Part shown: piece by piece, positions 5,735 to 7,911 of the stretch
Numbering within the stretch: the stretch's first letter is position 1
Layout: each line of letters begins with the position of its first letter
Origin: Bacteroidales bacterium
GTDB lineage: Bacteria; Bacteroidota; Bacteroidia; Bacteroidales; WCHB1-69
Reading direction: 5' to 3'
NCBI GenBank assembly: GCA_024400715.1
Contig: JAKSMH010000034.1
Coordinates: 1-7,911 of the forward strand
Length of the DNA: 7,911 bases
Translations under genes and position numbers: made by a program
Notes under the pieces: model-generated
Database searches by the model: none
Told to the model about the DNA's origin: nothing
Seen by the model: the letters and a program-made list of their open reading frames with translations, nothing else

Positions 5735-6655
5735 TTATTTTAAAGTAATGTAGCTTTCTCCAAGATAAGCATTGTCGGTAAATACCTGAACTATGTATTT
5801 GCCTTTGATGGCTTTGTCATTGTCTCGGATATCCCATACCAATGAAATATTTTGAGCTTTGTTGTCATAATTAATCGTGGTTTTTGCAGTATATTGCAAA
5901 CGCTGGCCATTGTTGACAAAAGTATAGGAATCTCCAGCTCCGGGAGTTAAAACTCTTCCGGTTTCGGGAAGGGCAATACGACAATAAAGATTGACAGGAC
6001 CGGCAGGCAAAAGCGAGTTCTCAGCCAAGGTTAACGTGGTTTTTAATGCTTTTGCTCGGGCTGCTCTGTCTGTTTCAACCTCTGTGCCTTTGGATTTGTA
6101 AAATACGGCGCGACTGCGAATGTTATAGGCCTTGTGGACTGCTGCTCCAGAAATGCGGGTGTTCAAGCTGTCTTTATGTCTTTGAAGAAGTGCCTTTTCT
6201 TCCTGTGTCTGTGCCAAGGTTTCTCTAACTTGTGAATTTTCTTCCTTTAACGCCTGGTTTTCAGCATAAAGTTGATCGATTTCCGTAACATATTCTTGGG
6301 CAATATTCTGCAAACGCTGAAGTTGTCGCTTAATTTTGTTGTAATCACCTTGAGATGCAATCAATTTCTGAATTTCAGCGGCATTGGCCATGATGGTACT
6401 GTCTTTTTCACTGAGTAAGTCAGACAATTCGCCATATTCGCTTTTGATTTTTTCATGCTCAGCCAATAATGCATCTAATTCTGCCTGCAGATTTTCATTT
6501 TCTGTGGTCACCTCAGTGTATTCTTGATTGAAAACGGGTTTGGCAAAAAATCCGAAGTATAACGTTGTAAATAAAAGGATTGCACATAATGCCCCTAAAA
6601 TAATAACCCATTTTTTTAATGGATTTTGTTCGTTTTTTTCGTGTATGGTTTCCAT
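5735..6655 (-). CDS. Membrane-anchored coiled-coil protein, Bacteroidota-type, function unknown
   Basis: The 306-residue protein has a short charged N-terminus ending in KK, then one hydrophobic segment at residues 16-37 (WVIILGALCAILLFTTLYFGFF) with no cleavage site evident. A long charged heptad-like region runs from about 45 to 160 (rich in E, Q, K and L, for example NLQAELDALLAEHEKIKSE). It ends in a C-terminal globular part (about 170-306) with alternating strands, including KGTEVETDRAARAKALKTTL and KGKYIVQVFTDNAYLGES. The layout is a signal-anchored protein with a coiled-coil stalk and a probable beta-sandwich head outside the cytoplasmic membrane. I recognise the pattern as one shared among Bacteroidota proteins of unknown role, sometimes misnamed SMC-like because of the coiled coil; no ATPase motifs are present. 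It is flanked by its own promoter and terminator, so it is probably transcribed alone. A structural or envelope-linked role is only a guess. Confidence 0.85.
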   Translation of the reverse strand: METIHEKNEQNPLKKWVIILGALCAILLFTTLYFGFFAKPVFNQEYTEVTTENENLQAELDALLAEHEKIKSEYGELSDLLSEKDSTIMANAAEIQKLIASQGDYNKIKRQLQRLQNIAQEYVTEIDQLYAENQALKEENSQVRETLAQTQEEKALLQRHKDSLNTRISGAAVHKAYNIRSRAVFYKSKGTEVETDRAARAKALKTTLTLAENSLLPAGPVNLYCRIALPETGRVLTPGAGDSYTFVNNGQRLQYTAKTTINYDNKAQNISLVWDIRDNDKAIKGKYIVQVFTDNAYLGESYITLK

Positions 6656-6663
6656 TTTTTTTG

Positions 6664-6671
6664 TAATTTTG
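6664..6671 (+). promoter_or_regulatory. Possible comF promoter (-7 element only)
   Basis: TAATTTTG matches TAnnTTTG exactly and lies 45 bases before the comF ATG. No TTG lies within 17-23 bases upstream; the nearest convincing one is at 6626-6628. It lies between the start codon of the divergent gene (6655) and that gene's own -7 element. Confidence 0.4.
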
Positions 6672-6691
6672 AATCTCTAAACTTAAAACTG

Positions 6692-6725
6692 CAAAGATAC
6701 TAATTTATTATGCTATATGAACAAA
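6692..6725 (-). promoter_or_regulatory. Promoter of the coiled-coil protein gene, overlapping the comF start
   Basis: On the minus strand TTTG (6725-6722), 22 bases and TATCTTTG (6699-6692) fit the Bacteroidota promoter. The -7 element is identical to that at 5588-5595. The leader to the ATG at 6655 would be about 30 bases. The -33 element falls within the second and third codons of comF (start 6717), so polymerase binding here and transcription of comF could interfere. Confidence 0.65.
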
Positions 6726-7415
6726 TTTGATGAACTTTTGCAAAATTTTATTGCTTTTTTCTATCCTCGTTCTTGCGTTGCTTGTGGCAACGCCTTACAA
6801 AAAAAGGAACAACACTTTTGTCTGTCTTGTTTGATGCACCTACCGGAGACCAATTACCACTTGATGGAACAGTCTCCTCTGGATTTGATTTTCGCGGGCC
6901 GTGTGCCCGTGGAAAAGGTGTCCTCAATGCTTTTTTATAAAAAGGGAAATCCTGTCCAGCACATCCTGCATTCGCTGAAGTATAAGGGAAATAAGGAAAT
7001 AGGTGCCTTTTTAGGAGAAATGTATGGAAAACAATTGATGAGAAGCGAGTATTATAAATCTGTCGATTGCATTCTCCCTATTCCCTTGCATCCAAAAAAA
7101 ATTAAAATTCGTGGATATAATCAAAGTGAATGGATTGCCATGGGTTTAAGTAAAAGTATGAATATACCATATTATAATGATATATTGTTGAGAGCGGAAT
7201 TCACGGAAACGCAAACTAAAAAAAGTCGTTTTAGCCGATGGGAAAACGTTAAGGATGTGTTTGTCGTGGAAAATGCGGAATTGCTAAAGGACAAACACGT
7301 GCTTGTTTGTGATGATGTGCTAACAACAGGGGCAACAATGGAAGCAGCTATCATGAAAATCAAGCAAGTTGGAAATGTGCGTGTTAGTGTCGCAACTTTG
7401 GCTTGTGCCAATTAA
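6717..7415 (+). CDS. comF: ComF family protein (phosphoribosyltransferase-fold, zinc ribbon)
   Basis: ComF-family proteins are cytosolic and, in naturally competent bacteria, help take up or process single-stranded DNA; outside competence systems their role is unclear. The 232-residue product, normal for the family, starts with a zinc-ribbon-like pair C20-x2-C23 and C35-x2-C38. A linker with LHSLKYKGN follows, then PIPLHPKKIKIRGYNQSEWIA (about 120-140), the conserved ComF segment, and TKKSRFSRWENVKDVF. The phosphoribosyltransferase signature VLVCDDVLTTGAT is at 195-207, with D199 and D200 as the acidic pair that binds ribose-phosphate and metal. All motifs are intact. The ATG at 6717 gives the expected short lead before the zinc ribbon. 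It is divergent from the coiled-coil gene and converges on a type IX-secreted protein gene, so it appears to be transcribed alone. Natural competence is not shown by this gene by itself. Confidence 0.93.
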   Translation: MNKFDELLQNFIAFFYPRSCVACGNALQKKEQHFCLSCLMHLPETNYHLMEQSPLDLIFAGRVPVEKVSSMLFYKKGNPVQHILHSLKYKGNKEIGAFLGEMYGKQLMRSEYYKSVDCILPIPLHPKKIKIRGYNQSEWIAMGLSKSMNIPYYNDILLRAEFTETQTKKSRFSRWENVKDVFVVENAELLKDKHVLVCDDVLTTGATMEAAIMKIKQVGNVRVSVATLACAN

Positions 7416-7416
7416 T

Positions 7417-7911
7417 TTACCTGTTGGTAATAAGGGTAATACTGCCATGTAAAGGATGAATGACGGAACCTCGTAATGAGTATAGGTAAACATCGCAACT
7501 GTAAAAATAAGTGCCGTCAGAACATTTTTCCTTGCTCAAATAATTGCGACCATCCCAGTTGATGTCTGGATTATCGGTGTGGAAAACCTTTCTTCCCCAG
7601 CGATTGTAAATGGTCATATCAATTTTTTCAACGTTGTGGTAAGGTTGATAGGGCTGGAATAGGTCATTTGTGCCGTCATCATTGGGGGTAAAAGTATTGG
7701 GAAGCCTGTAATCCATACATTCGTCAACATCAATGCAGGTCTCGGCGGTACGTCCTGATAGATTATTGTTGGAATCAATGGATGCCAATGCAAAGCAGCC
7801 GGTAACGTACGGAAGATTACTTAAAGTATATTCACAATGACTGCCATCACAATAGTTTCCGTCTATTGAATCTATAATGAAAAAATCTTCCTCAAGCTGC
7901 TTTTTATAATA
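7417..7911 (-). CDS. C-terminal end of a type IX-secreted protein (gliding motility-associated, type B sorting domain)
   Basis: The frame is open from the right window edge to the stop at 7417-7419, giving 164 visible residues with no start codon needed inside the window; the gene begins beyond 7911. The C-terminal part has YRLPNTFTPNDDGTNDLF, then MTIYNRWGRKVF, NWDGRN and GTYFYSCDVYLYS, the hallmark of the gliding motility-associated / CHU_C type B sorting domain. This domain directs proteins through the type IX secretion system to the cell surface or medium. The preceding visible part has several cysteines and a strand pattern ending in GCFALASIDSNNNLS, which resembles the last strands of a fibronectin-III or other immunoglobulin-like repeat. 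The passenger domain and its function are outside the window. It is convergent with comF with a single base between the stop codons. Confidence 0.93.
   Translation of the reverse strand, partial: YYKKQLEEDFFIIDSIDGNYCDGSHCEYTLSNLPYVTGCFALASIDSNNNLSGRTAETCIDVDECMDYRLPNTFTPNDDGTNDLFQPYQPYHNVEKIDMTIYNRWGRKVFHTDNPDINWDGRNYLSKEKCSDGTYFYSCDVYLYSLRGSVIHPLHGSITLITNR

Noticed and set aside
7786..7788. TTG at 7788 as a start codon for the type IX-secreted protein
   Set aside because: The same frame continues open to the window edge with coherent sequence, and a sorting domain needs a passenger ahead of it, so the gene starts beyond 7911.

Overview
The window looks like a chromosomal segment of an AT-rich Bacteroidota bacterium, most likely an anaerobic or microaerophilic one. 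Four things point that way. There is a C-terminal type IX secretion (gliding-motility type B) sorting domain. Putative promoters fit the TTG / TAnnTTTG pattern of this phylum. Recognisable Shine-Dalgarno sequences are lacking. A PerR-type peroxide sensor sits next to an N-terminal-rubredoxin rubrerythrin. No RNA gene, CRISPR array, insertion sequence or prophage gene was seen; most of the window is housekeeping sequence.

Layout. Positions 1-1586 hold a minus-strand cluster read as yebC, then a pRiA4b ORF-3-like protein, then miaA (N-terminal part only, running off the left edge). The genes are 17 bp apart and then overlap by 20 bp, so they look co-transcribed, and they share a translation/tRNA-modification theme. 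A 220-bp divergent spacer (1587-1806) carries a good plus-strand promoter and a 17-bp palindrome touching the start codon of perR. perR (1807-2235) and rubrerythrin (2264-2812) form a short peroxide-stress operon closed by a strong hairpin terminator that should work in both directions.

Between that terminator and pgk lies a roughly 90-bp element bounded by 8-bp inverted repeats (2921-3010), the least explained piece of the window. On the minus strand follow pgk (3036-4232) and, upstream of it, a two-cluster Fe-S protein with a CCG domain of the HdrD/DsrK/GlpC type (4271-5572). The two are 38 bp apart, with the only good promoter upstream of the Fe-S gene.

Next comes a monocistronic minus-strand gene for a membrane-anchored coiled-coil protein of unknown function (5735-6655), with its own promoter and terminator. 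A comF-family phosphoribosyltransferase gene (6717-7415, plus) is divergent from it, with interleaved promoter elements. Finally the C-terminal end of a type IX-secreted protein (7417 to the right edge, minus) converges on comF with one base between the stop codons.

How the parts work together: only perR-rubrerythrin forms a clear functional unit (peroxide sensing and peroxide removal). The Fe-S protein/pgk pairing and the yebC/ORF-3/miaA grouping are suggestive, but nothing here shows a new multi-gene system. The items most worth following are the putative PerR operator, the bounded intergenic element, and the two conserved-looking proteins without an assigned function.
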